NCBI GenBank assembly: GCA_030141605.1
Contig: JAQGDQ010001040.1
Coordinates: 22,780-68,280 of the forward strand
Source: Tubiluchus corallicola
Lineage: Eukaryota; Priapulida; Priapulimorpha; Priapulimorphida; Tubiluchidae
Reading direction: 5' to 3'
Length of the DNA: 45,501 nucleotides
Positions 20,601 through 32,571 of this stretch are shown piece after piece (within the stretch, counting starts at the first letter, position 1; every line of letters begins with the position of its first letter). The notes under the pieces are model-generated. The model had not been told where the DNA came from. It made no database searches and saw only the letters and a program-made list of their open reading frames with translations. The translations under genes and the position numbers were made by a program.

Positions 20601-23600
20601 AGGAACTACAAAAATTGAAGTACACTCCTTGCACTTTTTTAAGTTTTAGGCTTTTAAGGCTTTTTTAGAGTCTAAAATCAAGAAATTTGCACTACTTTGT
20701 GATTTAATTTTATTAATTTTTGTTTCTGAAAAATGCCTGATACGACATCTCCCAGGCCCCGACCTCATAGCTGGCTCTTGACTCCTGATAAGACACTCCC
20801 AGGCACCGACCTCCTAGCTGGCTCTTGACTCCTGATAGGACATCTCCCAGGCACTGACCTCCTAGCTGGCTCTTGACTCCTAATTCTGGTTTGTGACGAG
20901 GAAGCAACTCTAAAAGACAAACACTTTTTTCAATTTTTTTGTAGGACGAATCAGAGAGCATACTGAAAAGTTGGTTCTCAAATTTGGCCGAACGACAAAT
21001 TCGGGTTGTGTATGACAGTCACAAAAGTAGTGAACCAAAAGGCGGTATGTCAGCGAAATAATGATGTGCCTTTTACTTTTATTGTTGCTTAACAATGTGA
21101 ATGATTCTTGCATTATTGTTAAAAATTTCTCTTTTTCTAGAGACATTCTTGATGACCCTAGAAAAGTAGAAATGTTGCAGGCCAGTATTCAGATAGTAAA
21201 CGTCGTGTTTTAAAATATTTTCTTTTTTTAGTAAAGTGTGTTGTGGAAGTCTTGAAAGATAAGAAAGCAGTTTGAAAAGTTATATTGCTTAGTTACAATA
21301 TTGTGCATACATGATGTGCTTGTTAATAGAAAGTTGCATTTTATTTCATTTAAAAGTCAACCGTAGAAATGCCCTAGCTTGTATAGCATCACATAGGCAT
21401 TCTTTAAACATTGCACATAATGTATAATGGACCAGCTAATCCTACAAGCAGCTGTATAGTTTTTTAAACAAAATTTATTGATTTTCTAATCATTAAAAAC
21501 ATTTGACACATTAAAACATTAAAAAATATTTAAAACATAAACAATCTAAAAACTTAAAAGTTAAAAAAAATGTTCTTTATATATTGTATATCTAAAGTTT
21601 CAAGGAAACACCCAGACTTACCAAGTAGAAATCCGACTAAGTTATAGGTCGCATTGCCAGCTGTCATACATGATTTGGTTTTCCATTAAAATTAACTATA
21701 ATGAACCGTTGCACAAAAAATATGAGTGCATCTCCTAGGCAAATATGCCAACTGCCAAAATTTGGTTTAGCTGTTAAAGTACAATAGCTATTGGGCACAG
21801 TTTTAAAATGTCAGTAAGTAATTAGTACTTCATTATCATAATCTAGATTATAACAGAGTAATATAATTTTTTTGAAATTTGCATTAAACTTTTTTTATCG
21901 TTGAAATAATTTTGATGATAATTTTTTTGTACTCTGTATCTGCAACATGTCCTGCAGTAACACATTGTTATGCCCACTTATTTCATCAGGGTGATAATTT
22001 CCTAAATTTATGTTGTCAAAGAACCAGAACCCTGTAATTTCAGTTTTACCACAAATTTCAGTGAAAGTGAAAGTTTCGTAAAGTTTCACTTAATCCACGT
22101 AACATAAAAATGCTTCTTATTCCAATCAAATGCTGAAAAACTCTTGTGCAAATGTAGCCCTTGATTCTTGGAATTTATAAATTTCTGTGGTTTCTGTCAC
22201 CCCTCTCCACTAGTATGGACAAATGATGAAATCGATTGCAGGGTTTCTTCAACACTGCAGCACCTTTATTCTTCTTCAAAATTTACTTCATCAACTTCGT
22301 TGAAAATGCTTTTCCTATAAAACAAACAATCATTGACATATTTGGATACTACAACAACACAACACCTTTTAAATTTCTGATTGCTCTGAATCCGCTGAGC
22401 TTAGATGCTTGTGTTCAATCTGTATGCAGTGAAAGAAAAGGTTATTATCCAGCATCATCTTTATGACTAAACTGTTTGTGGTGCGTTAGCAGGCAGCTGC
22501 TAACTTGTGGAAATCTGTCTGCAGGTGGTTTTAAGTAGACAATTTATGTTGAAATGCTTTTGTTAGCAGGCTCTTGAAACTCATAATAGCTATAGCTTTA
22601 GGTTTAGTAATAACAAACAAATCAGACTAATGACCTTAGAAGAATATAAATCCAACACAACTTTATTTTAGATGGTGAAATTAGTGTTGTCTTACAAATA
22701 AAGGGAAGGTTTGAATATTTGCAATTAATAACATTTGATAATGTAAACAGGCATCGTGGTATACAAATTAATACATCGAATTTCACCATTTAAATAAATT
22801 TTAATGGTTTCTTGCAATCCCAAAGCTGTTAGTGTCTCTGAGAGGCATTTATGACAAATCTTCAAAAGTCTCAGTTGAATTTCATGCAAACCAATGATCT
22901 TTATTTCTGCAATATTTAAAAACTAAAATAGAAAAGCAAAATCAACTGACATAGGCTAATTTTTTGAAAAGTTACATAGTTTAGTTAGATTGACAGTTAA
23001 TTAATCAATCAAAAATATCAATGAATAAATCAAAATAAAAATTAAATAGAAATAAACTTACATCGTTGCAGCATTTATCTAATGAAAAATTTTGCTAGCT
23101 TGCACAAGACTGTTTGTTCATATTTGCTACAGAACAGCATTTAACTAAATGAATAATAAGAGGAAGTGGCACGTCTGTTTTGTTTTTTGACTAATATTAG
23201 TATTTTTATTTAATTTTAGTTGGTTATGCAAAAAACAAAGCAATTCTGCAAAGTCATGGAGACTTCCTCTGCTTTTTGGATGCGGTACGTAATAAAGAGT
23301 TGATTAACTGTAATTTTAGTTCAGAATACTTTGTAAAGCCACTTTGCTAGTTAACACGTACTACATATTGTTGCCCATTAGTCTGTAATGTGGCAGTGGT
23401 TATTTTCTTACAGTACTGCTTTGTATTGCTGGTCACCTTGGGCAAGCTTGCTGAGATTAAACATTGCATCTATAATTCGTACATATAGATTTGTAAAGTA
23501 CATGCATTGCTTTTATTTGTAATACAAGATACAATTATAACAGCTTAACACTGTAGAAGTGCTACTTACAGAGTAATTAGTGTTAATTATAAATGTATGC

Positions 23601-25296
23601 AAGGTAATTTTGACATAATACATTCATTTAATTTTTTTGTATACACTCAAATCTCGTTATAATATGCCCCCATGTATAATGCAAATCTGAAATACTCCAA
23701 ATTGCTCGTAAGTTTGTATTAAAATGTTTCAGTTCTAGGATGTAATTATAATAACAAAACTAACTATATATATATATATAACTAACATCACTTATCTAAA
23801 TTAAATACTATATGTGTATGCAACTACATTAAATTTCTGTTTATGTACATTTATGTTGTATCATTGGGTTTATACATCAAAGTTTGATGTTCTGTCTTTA
23901 GTTTAAATTATTGAATTTGACTTGTAATATTGTATTCTTAGTATATAATTTTATAGCATTATATATGTATGTAATTATATCTTTGTAATCAGTGTGTGTA
24001 TTATGTGAATTGTAATTGTACTGTAATTATAAAATAAAATATGAAAATACCTAGTTGTTCCTGTCCATTTGAAATATCTTGCAAGTTGTTGTGGTAGTAA
24101 TCTTGTGCTTATTTCACAGGACGATGTGATGCATCCATCTAGAGTGAGAATTCAGTTTGCAGCAGCACAGCAGTTGCCGCAAAACACGTTACTAGGCTGT
24201 GGATTTAATCGCCAGCCAGAGGGGTCAACTTGCAGATACGCAAAGTGGGCAAATTCTCTAACAAGTTCGCAGTTATATACACAAGTAAGTCTGGCCGTAT
24301 AATATAGTATTGTCTAATCTTCGCTTGCATTGCATTACGTTGTCTTGGATACCATTGCATTGTATGTTATTGCGCTATATCATATTACATTAGGTTGTGT
24401 GTTATTGTGTGGTGGTCTGCCGAATAGATACCGTATCTTACGGCTCCTATCGTACCGTGTAGTATTGTATTGTATACTTTTGTACACTACTGTATCATTT
24501 TGCAACTTCGATATTATATTGTACCGTATTGTCGTGTGTTCTCTTGCACTGTTTCACATTTCATTGTACATCGAATTATTATACCTAGCGATTGCAAGGC
24601 TAGCACTGATCTGTACATTGTACACTGTAACGATTTCTCTTGTTTTTCAGGTTTATACATCACATGGTCCAACCATCGTCATGCCAACCTGGTTCTGTTC
24701 GCGGCACGTATTTGATACTCACATGTTTGATGAGACAGGAAAGGTATTTAATGAATTTTCGATATACTCAGTACATTTTTCATTATCAGTATGTTCAGGT
24801 TTCTTCATTTTTCATTTACAAGAAAATTACATCATTTACGCATTCTGTTTGGGATACTCCTACGCGAATAACTCCATAGAGCCATGGCCTCGTTCGTGTA
24901 ATACAAAATTTTGCTATTTTTTCATTGTTTGTTAAAAACAATGCTTATTAAACTCTTGGGAAGATGACATCAACAATGACACTATACTCCATTCTAATTA
25001 TAGGCAGATGCTTTTAATAGTTTAATAATGAAGTTCACAAGGCACAACCTAGTTTTAAATGTAACAGAGGTTAGTTGGCAAATTTGTTACTGAACATGCT
25101 GTAGGGCCAGTTTCATGCTGCTAATTTTGTAATGTTGTCATTTAATACATGATTTTCTGTTTATGTTCCATAAGTACATGCACATCACTATAGAGGACAA
25201 AGCTAAATAGGCAACGACTAATATGAGAGTGAGAGGGTGAAAAAGGAGTGAGGAGATAAAAGAGAAAGAGGGGGACGCAGAGACAAAAAAGAAAGT

Positions 25297-25380
<84 letters not shown>

Positions 25381-28300
25381 GAGAGAAGGAAGAGAGGCAG
25401 AAAGGGACAGAGATTCTATTGCAATAGCATAAAATAAGATTACATATTCTGGCATAAGGACGCAAAAATTGAAATAAGCAAGTAACCCATTGCTTCCTAA
25501 GAAAGGTTGATATAGAAAATAATTAAACTAATTGGTTTTTCGCTTTTCTGTATATACATGTGTTCTTGTCTTTCCGTGTACAAAGTATTTACATTTTTTA
25601 AGAAAATTGATATAGAAAACAATTAAAACAGGCAATTCATCTTGCAGCAAATGAAAAAAAGAGTGAAAATATTCATATTGTTTTATGCTAATAATGATTG
25701 TTGGAAATTTATTATGAACAGATTAACTTTAGCAAATGCAATTATTCTTATAGGGAACACCAGAGGATTTGCTGTTTTTTCTTCGACACGTTCAACTTGG
25801 TAACTTGTTGCACAGAGTGCCGGAGTCTTTGTTAACCTATCGATACCATCCACAAGCCGAGAGTTTTTCAGTGTCGGAGTAGGTTTGTTTTTGTTTTGCT
25901 ATTTGTTAGTTAAATAGAAGCTAGCTAACTCTCTCAAAAAGTTTCAGTTGTGAAGAACCCATCGCTCTGACCTGGCTAACACTATTAGATCAGCTCACCA
26001 ATGCTTAATAATGTACAAACGTCCCACTTATTTATACGGAAATGGCTGTCCAAACGTAATAACTACCGTTCTGTAATTTCTTCATTTTCATTAAGAAATG
26101 AAATTGCAATTACATGTTTCAGTTTTGTCCTATCAAAGTCTTTAAATAAAACTTATACCCTTTGTAGCTTACTTTTTTCTGTGAGTGTGTTTATTTTTTC
26201 TGGGATGCCAAATGGTTACAAAAATCTCCTTAAAACCATGTGGGCAAAATTTTACAAAGGCTGAGTGTTTTTTTTTCTAAATAATTGCCCGCGCAAAGGC
26301 TCTGCCTGCCAGGAAATCAAATCATATGTGTTTTGGATATAAGCACGTGGTGCCTCCTTGTATTTGTTTTTTGCAAATTTAGGCTGCTGATAGACAGGTG
26401 AGCTAGGACAGGAAATAGGCCATTGGCCTCATTTTACAGACAGGATAGGAAAGAAGTCATTCTTGTTCAGTACGTCGTGTCGTTTTATAACAAAATTTTG
26501 TCAGTCGAGTTCTCTTTAGCAAGTTAATAAAATGCGGCAAACATGTAAGTTTGATTTCTTCATATTTCATAATATTGTTACACATTTTCATTATAGCAGT
26601 TAATTATCCTTTTGACATTGGATTAGCAGAAAATGTTTTTATAAAAGCTTCAGATAAAACTAAGTCGAGTCGCTCATAATATGTCAGTCAGTCAGTCAGT
26701 CAAATATGTCATGATGTGATACTGATTTTGGGATGAGATGATGGTTGCCCATTTTGGACAATAAAAAATCATAAATTACATCTAAAGACTGTTGGACTTG
26801 TATTTAGCGCATGTCGCGCACAATATGTGTAATATTCCATATCGAATGAACTTTACCGTAATATGTAATACTTTACTTAACTCAGTCGCAGTCTTTACTC
26901 TTGCTAAGTGTCTTTTTCCGTTTTTTTGAACTGCACAAAAATTGAAAATTAAACCCTACATAAAAGCTTTTATAAGTCATAATGTTATAAGTCATAAAGT
27001 CATAAGACGATGGGAAACGTGAACGATCCTTTATCCATGCATATCTAAAATAGCTTGCAAAATTGTCGAGAAAATAGCTAAATTCAATCATTTATAATAT
27101 GTATGAATCTGTGAATGTAACATATTAATTCTGACCTTTATTTGAAGTCAATTATGACTTGTTAAGATTAAAGTGACACATTAATTAGTCACACTAGCAG
27201 AACTTTGTTTATGTTTTGCACTCTAGCCTCAGTGCTTGAAAAGACTACAGCATTATCATTCTAAAAGCTCCCCGTTCACTGCAGCTCACACTAAGTGGTA
27301 CAGAGAAGTTGTGCAGTAAAAACTGTTCAGCCAATTCAAAAATTTAAAAAGAAATACAGAGCAATGATTCTTAACAAGTACAACACTTCCTAATTTCCCA
27401 CACCTACTTCAGCAGTCGTACCACAATCCTGGTACAGATTATGCAAAACAAGGCATCATTGATAAATCTTTAGAGCTGATGTCAACATAGCTCAATCTAT
27501 TATCTTTCTTCCTATCATTTCCACTAACACATCCTTCTACCCTTCCTGTGTGATCTAACCTTTCTCCCAGTTCTTTTTTTGTTCACTCATCCATTCTTTT
27601 TTTATCGGGTTCACGTGACAGTGGGCTTATACAAGCCTTTGCTTCTCTAGCCCACTGCAGTACAATTATTCTTTTATGATAACGATAGTGTATGAAACAT
27701 AACAATTTAATACAGTAGATGTAATAATTTTGATGTTACTATGTGCTTAATGTTATTATATTGTACTGAATGTGATAATAATAATAATTAGAACAAATAA
27801 GTTAGTTCTGTATTAAAAACCATGTTAACCTTTGATAATTTTTTGATTTAAAGCAACACACTTAAAAATGCGTACTCCTTTACATTACTAGCAGTCATAT
27901 GATTGTAGAATCATCAATTTGTAAAACTGTGAGCACCATTGTAATTTTTATCTTATACATGTAGATTTTTGATGCTAAGAATTGCTTTTTGTGGATTTTT
28001 CACAGGGATACAATATGGGATATCAGAATATCTGCTGTTGAAGAAAATGTTTTGGCAAAGTGGGACAGTTTCACAATCTGGAATGCAGGCAAACAGGGCC
28101 GCAAGTTTTACAGATCTCTAACATCTGAAAACCAGAAAAAGGTTTAGATTTTAGTTTCTGATTTGCTCTAACCACTTGGACATTAGTTTTCATAATTGTC
28201 GTGTACAGTCTACAGTAATCTACAGTATAACTCTAATTCTCGCATATCTCGAACTGATCTCATGAAACGGATTTTCCTTTTCACTTTTCCCTTTACCAAA

Positions 28301-30721
28301 CATCACGTAACTCAAACCGAATTCCTAGTACAATTTATAAGAATATAACTGAAATTTCTCCGCTTATTTCGAACTCGAGCCTCGAATAGCCTCCCAAGCG
28401 AGAAATCTTACCGGAAAGTATGCACCACATTACGATTTTAACTGCTAGTTTCAGCAAAAATGCTAAGATTTCTTGTATTTTGTTAGCAGAATGCTGCACA
28501 CAACGTGACTTAAAGAACATGGTTTAATGTAGATCGCAATATTATTATTGCCGAATTCCATTAACCATGCTACTCAGACTGCAATAGTAGTAGATCGGTC
28601 ATGTTAGTTTTGATTATTTATATAATTTGTTGTTTGATATTTAATTAAAAGCTCAGTTTGCTTGTCATTTTCACAGGCTGTAGTGTATTGTCCGATGTTG
28701 ATGAGTGATTCAATCTTGTTGTCTTAGGAACATCGTCTAACCCGTACTTGCTTTTGCATAACTCGAACAAATTTTCTGGTCCGGAGGTGTTGGAGTTATA
28801 CGTAGTTTACTGTACTTGAGAGAAATAAGAGAATAAGAAAGACTGTAATAAGAGAAAAAAGCTAAAACGTGTTTAGAAATGAAACTTGAAAAATTGCCAG
28901 AACAGCTTTGAACCCGACTTCGCAAGTTTGTTACACTCTGCCAAACTGTTGCCAATAGAGCTTGTGAAAGTTGTCAACTAGCAACCAGTTAATGTCACTC
29001 TAACATTCACTTATGCAATTTAATTCAGCATTAGATCTTTTAAGTAGCCAGCTTTGCAAGTTAAATCATTAATTAAAAAATTTTCTCAGTCCATTTTTGT
29101 GAACTGTAAGATAAAAGCTGTCAATTTTTCTTCATCTTTACTTCATAAAAGTAAAAAACTGTATTTGCCAGATATCGTATGCTCACATTTTCCATACATT
29201 CCGACTTATTTTTTCAGTGGCTTTACAGTAATGTCAGCCTATTCATAAATATTTAAGAAAAACTTCCTACTGATTATCCTCCCTCGTGCCTGCTATCCTG
29301 TATGACTAAATTAAACATAAATAAGTCTACTTAAGTGTTGTTCTAGTTTTAAACACTCGAGCGTATCAGGGTCTATCTGACAAACTCTCTTCCTGCATTT
29401 TGACAGAGAAAAAATAATGCATTATATTTCCGAACCTTCACTTCTTTTGTCTGCACAGGTGATTGCATTCTGTGATGTTGATGAGAAGAAAATAGCAAAA
29501 GGTCATTATGTATACGAAGAATCTCAAGTGAGTCAAGACAGTGGTTTCGTATGAGAATCGCATATAGTATCTTTCTTCGAAAACTGAAAAGTTTTGGTGT
29601 TGGTCAATTTGTGTTATTGTTGCGTGTGAAATGGTTAATGGTGTAGTGTGTTGACACTGTCTTTCAAAATTTCTGATACGATTCTGCAACTCAGAAAAAC
29701 AAATAACGGCATACGAAAAAGGTGCTTCAGATTAAGTGCGTGTAACTTACTGCCAGGTGATCAACTGTGTAGTTGTAATAATTAGGTCGTTGCTATGGTT
29801 ACTAAAATTGTTAGTGATACAGGTTCTGATCTATTTGAGTTCATGGCATTTGGTAAAAAGTACCGAGTTGGTCATGCCACCTAGCAAAAAAACTACCATG
29901 GCAAAATCGCAATGGTAAATGGTATTGTTTTATAGAACGTACTTAAAAACTTTATTTTAAAATGCATACAGTTGTGCACAGAATGTGTTTATTTTCAATA
30001 TAAATGACTTTCCTACATTTAGTTGCCACACACAAGCCATCTGGCACTCTATGTGATTGGCTGCATTTGTGGTATCTGACAGAAGAAACGTAGTTTCCAA
30101 GCTTAACACCAACTTAGGGAAATTTGTTCAAGTAACAGGAAGTCTTAAGTCGGCGTAAAAGACTTTCCTCTTTCAGCTAATCAGAGATTTTCTGGAAAAT
30201 GGTCTAGTGCAACATTGAGCTGCAATTCATCCCATTTATACCAGCTGACACTTTAACCTGAGAAAGCAGCCTTAGTGTTTTCACATTGTTGTGCCTGCAC
30301 CATTGTCACTACATTGTCATTGTTTAATTTTCTGTAGGAAACGACAAAACCCATTGTTCCCATCATCCACTTTACTGATGCAAAGCCGCCATTTATTATT
30401 TGCATGAAACTGGTAAGAAAATGTACTGAAAATAACTTATCAATAACGAATTACCTGCAAATATTTGTGTTTTTCCTTTTTTGCCAATTTCAGCTAATTA
30501 GTAACAAATGTCATGCCAAATGGAAACAATGTTGATGTGAAAACCTATTTAGGATTATTAGTGTTGATATAAAACTGTGCAATTGTTTTGTGCAACTCTC
30601 TCGATTACAAATAATATTTACACTTTGAAAACTTTTACAGGATTTAACGGGTGGAAAGTTTGAGGAGAATTTAGCATCACTTAACCTCAATGAGGGAAAG
30701 GATTACTTCCATTTCAACTGA
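17601..30721 (+). CDS. B3GNTL1: B3GNTL1 / queuosine-tRNA galactosyltransferase-like, complete, 11 exons
   Basis: A family-2 (GT-A fold) glycosyltransferase; the human protein has been reported as QTGAL, which adds galactose to queuosine at position 34 of tRNA-Tyr. The coding exons are 17601-17630, 19068-19184, 20945-21044, 23220-23284, 24120-24284, 24651-24743, 25754-25878, 28006-28141, 29459-29527, 30338-30412 and 30641-30721. All junctions are GT-AG and in phase, giving 351 aa (human 361). Residues 11-19 (SIIIPIYNA) are the nucleotide-sugar-binding start of the GT2 domain, VFNDGS follows, and D103-A104-D105 is the DxD metal site in [16 protein letters not shown] and GTPEDLLFF form the acceptor side. 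The C-terminal part has [14 protein letters not shown] (257-270), FCDVDEKKI and a final [11 protein letters not shown], all diagnostic of B3GNTL1. No signal peptide or membrane segment is seen, so it is cytosolic. The ten-codon first exon is the least certain. Confidence 0.93.
17631..19067. other. B3GNTL1 intron 1
   Basis: No exon seen. A patch at 18069-18180 (cctgccaactctcacgcatt and repeated cacgca words) looks like one end of a dispersed DNA element, but I could not find a matching opposite end. Confidence 0.4.
20221..20912. mobile_element. Non-autonomous hAT-like element, copy 2 with internal triplication
   Basis: Same family and orientation as 16010-16618: both start (t)Nggggttgccacc-like, share gaaattcag, ctggctcttgactcc-like words and an AT-rich middle. 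The flanks AAAGACAG (20213-20220) and AAAGACAA (20913-20920) are an 8-bp duplication with one mismatch. The right terminal repeat has decayed (gaagcaactcta). A segment of about 47 bp ending in ctggctcttgactcc is present three times in tandem at 20738-20880 but once in copy 1. It lies in B3GNTL1 intron 2, close to the exon 3 acceptor. Confidence 0.75.
21045..23219. other. B3GNTL1 intron 3
   Basis: A very AT-rich 2.2-kb intron in which I see no repeat with clear boundaries and no additional exon. Confidence 0.5.
23285..24119. other. B3GNTL1 intron 4
   Basis: Contains a short TA run (about 23765-23782) and, at 23643-23680, tacactcaaatctcgttata, which resembles one terminal repeat of a pogo/Tigger-type DNA transposon. 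The opposite end is not visible. Confidence 0.35.
24320..24600 (+). repeat. Degenerate TATTG/CATTG-like simple repeat, B3GNTL1 intron 5
   Basis: Between exons 5 and 6 the sequence is dominated by drifted copies of tattgta, cattgcatt and tgtatt words. It looks like an old pentanucleotide-type microsatellite that has decayed. A 201-codon open frame runs through it and into exon 6 but is a by-product. Confidence 0.5.
25300..25387. repeat. GA dinucleotide microsatellite, B3GNTL1 intron 6
   Basis: More than 40 consecutive GA units inside a wider purine-rich patch (25227-25415). The open frames on the opposite strand encode only Ser/Leu runs. Confidence 0.95.
25879..28005. other. B3GNTL1 intron 7
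   Basis: No exon seen. At 26687-26701 there is a short GTCA run. At 27621-27653 the arms CAGTGGGCT and AGCCCACTG form a perfect 9-bp hairpin. About 120 bases further on an AATAATAATAATT run follows (27776-27789). A hairpin close to a simple-repeat tail suggests the 3' end of an old retroelement, the body of which would lie to the left. Confidence 0.4.
28223..28812. mobile_element. Pogo/Tigger-like non-autonomous DNA transposon
   Basis: The left end reads TA-CAGTATAACTC and the right end, complemented, TA-CAGTAAACTACG, so both ends show CAGTA next to a TA target duplication (28221-28222 and 28813-28814). Inside the left end is atctcgaac and inside the right end ataactcgaac, words common in pogo/Tigger terminal regions. 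The match between the ends is only partial. No transposase ORF is present. It lies in B3GNTL1 intron 8. Confidence 0.45.
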
Positions 30722-30771
30722 TACATCTAGTAGTTGGCCGTTATGCATTATTGCACAACATTGAGATTCGT

Positions 30772-31927
30772 GTTGAAGTTTACCACTCTGAACTTTTGGT
30801 CTGCAGTAATGGCAAAGATACGTGTTGAAGTTTACCACTCTGTACTTTTGGTCTGCAGTAATGGCAAAGATACGTGTTGAAGTTTACCACTCTGCACTTT
30901 TGGTCTGCAGTAATGGCAAAGATACGTGTTGAAGTTTACCACTCTGAACTATTGGTCTGCAATAATGGCAAAGATACGTGTTGAAGTTTACCACTCTGCA
31001 CTTTTGGTCTGCAGTAATGGCAAAGATACGTGTTGAAGTTTACCACTCTGCACTTTTGGACTGCAGTAATGGCAAAGATACGTGTTGAAGTTTACCACTC
31101 TGCACTATTGGTCTGCAGTAATGGCAAAGATCCGTGTTAAAGTTTACCACTCTGTTCTTTTGGTCTGCAGTAATGACAAAGATACGTGTTGAAGTTTACC
31201 ACGCTGCACTATTGGTCTGCACTAATGACAAAGATACGTGTTGAAGTTTACCACGCTGCACTTTTGGTCTGCAGTAATGACAAAGATTCGTGTTGAAGTT
31301 TACCACGCTGCACTTTTGGTCTGCAGTAATGACAAAGATACGTGTTGAAGTTTACCACGCTGCACTTTTGGTCTGCAGTAATGACAAAGATTCGTGTTGA
31401 AGTTTACCACGCTGCACTATTGGTCTGCAGTAATGGCAAAGATCCGTGTTGAAGTTTACCACTCTGAACTTTTGGAATACAGTAATGGCAAAGATCCGTG
31501 TTGAAGTTTACCACTCTGCACTTGTGGACTGCAGTAATGACAAAGATACGTGTTGAAGTTTACCGCTCTGCACTATTGGACTGCAGAAATGACAAAGATA
31601 CGTGTTGAAGTTTACCGCTCTGCACTATTGGTCTGCAGTAATGACAAAGATACGTGTTGAAGTTTACCACGCTGCACTTTTAGACTGCAGTAATGACAAA
31701 GATTCGTGTTGAAGTTTACCACGCTGCACTTTTGGTCTGCAGTAATGACAAAGATACGTGTTGAAGTTTACCACTCTGAACTTTTGGTCTGCAGTAACTG
31801 CAAATATACGTGTTGAAGGTTTGCAGCTGTGCACTGTTGAACTGCAGTAACTGCAACTATACGTGTTGAAGTTCGCTGCTATGCACTGTTGAACTGCAGT
31901 AACTGCAAATATACGTGTTGAAGGTTT
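30772..31927. repeat. 52-bp minisatellite, about 22 copies, directly after the B3GNTL1 stop
   Basis: About 22 copies of a 52-bp unit built from gttgaagtttaccactctg, then cacttttggtctgcag, then taatggcaaagatacgt. It begins about 50 bp after the stop codon, so at least its start lies in the B3GNTL1 3' UTR. Variants cluster: copies with ccacgctg and aatgacaaag are grouped at about 31175-31410 and again near 31650-31760, a sign of local block duplication. The last copies (from 31800) are the most diverged. The open frame on the complement is a product of the periodicity. Confidence 0.95.
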
Positions 31928-32219
31928 GCACCTGTCCACTACTGGGCAATTGTAACGACAATTGTGACATGAAGTTTAATTCAGCAGCTAGCTTTATCTA
32001 TGCATTTTTCTTAGGCAGTCACTGGTAAAATTTCAGAACCACAATGCACTATGCTATCAGCAAATTGAATGAATTATACCAGCTAGAGACAAAATTTAAA
32101 TGAAAGTTTAAACAAGACAAAAAAGTGTCAATTAAGTGTCAACTATATTGTAAAATTATAATTATATACATATAATTTATGTATAAATTTCAGTCAAATG
32201 CATATATATTTACAAGGCA

Positions 32220-32225
32220 TTTATT
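32220..32225 (-). terminator. Candidate poly(A) signal of the SCLT1-like gene
   Basis: AATAAA on the minus strand, about 350 bp after the SCLT1 stop at 32572. An AATAAA on the plus strand at 32263-32268, followed by a GT-rich stretch, is a candidate for B3GNTL1, so the two convergent transcripts could overlap slightly here. Confidence 0.35.
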
Positions 32226-32262
32226 TGTGAATAATTTTATAAAAATGTAAAAAATGAACGAT

Positions 32263-32268
32263 AATAAA
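32263..32268 (+). terminator. Candidate poly(A) signal of B3GNTL1
   Basis: AATAAA followed by a T/G-rich stretch (actgtatttggttcgg). Use of this site would place the whole 52-bp minisatellite in the B3GNTL1 3' UTR. An earlier cleavage site cannot be excluded. Confidence 0.3.
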
Positions 32269-32571
32269 AAACTAGATTGTACTGATAATACTGTATTTGG
32301 TTCGGACTTACATCTCATAATCTTTGTTCAGGAGTTACAGCTGTATTCTTCAGTTTCTTCTCTCGGGTCATTAGACCGTTAAGTTAATGAAGACACTGAC
32401 CACTTGACCGTTTGACAGCTGTTGATAGATTTTTGACAGTGATAAGATTTGTGCAACCATTTTAGAAACTTGACACAAAGCTGGTAAAATGGAATTTTGG
32501 CACGTGTTCTGTACCCGAGCAGTCGCACCGATCTTTCAAATGTTTTTTCTCACTTCAACAGTTGCTTAATG

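Noticed and set aside
24330-24935. 201-codon plus-strand frame
   Set aside because: It is intron 5 simple repeat joined to B3GNTL1 exon 6 (24651-24743) and read through into intron 6; only the exon part is coding.
25138-25465. Two overlapping minus-strand frames of 105-107 codons
   Set aside because: The core is a GA dinucleotide run read as Ser-Leu repeats; no coding character outside it.
31664-31939. Cys-rich repetitive minus-strand frame, 91 codons
   Set aside because: Its repeat period equals the 52-bp minisatellite unit; there is no start or splice context and no known family.
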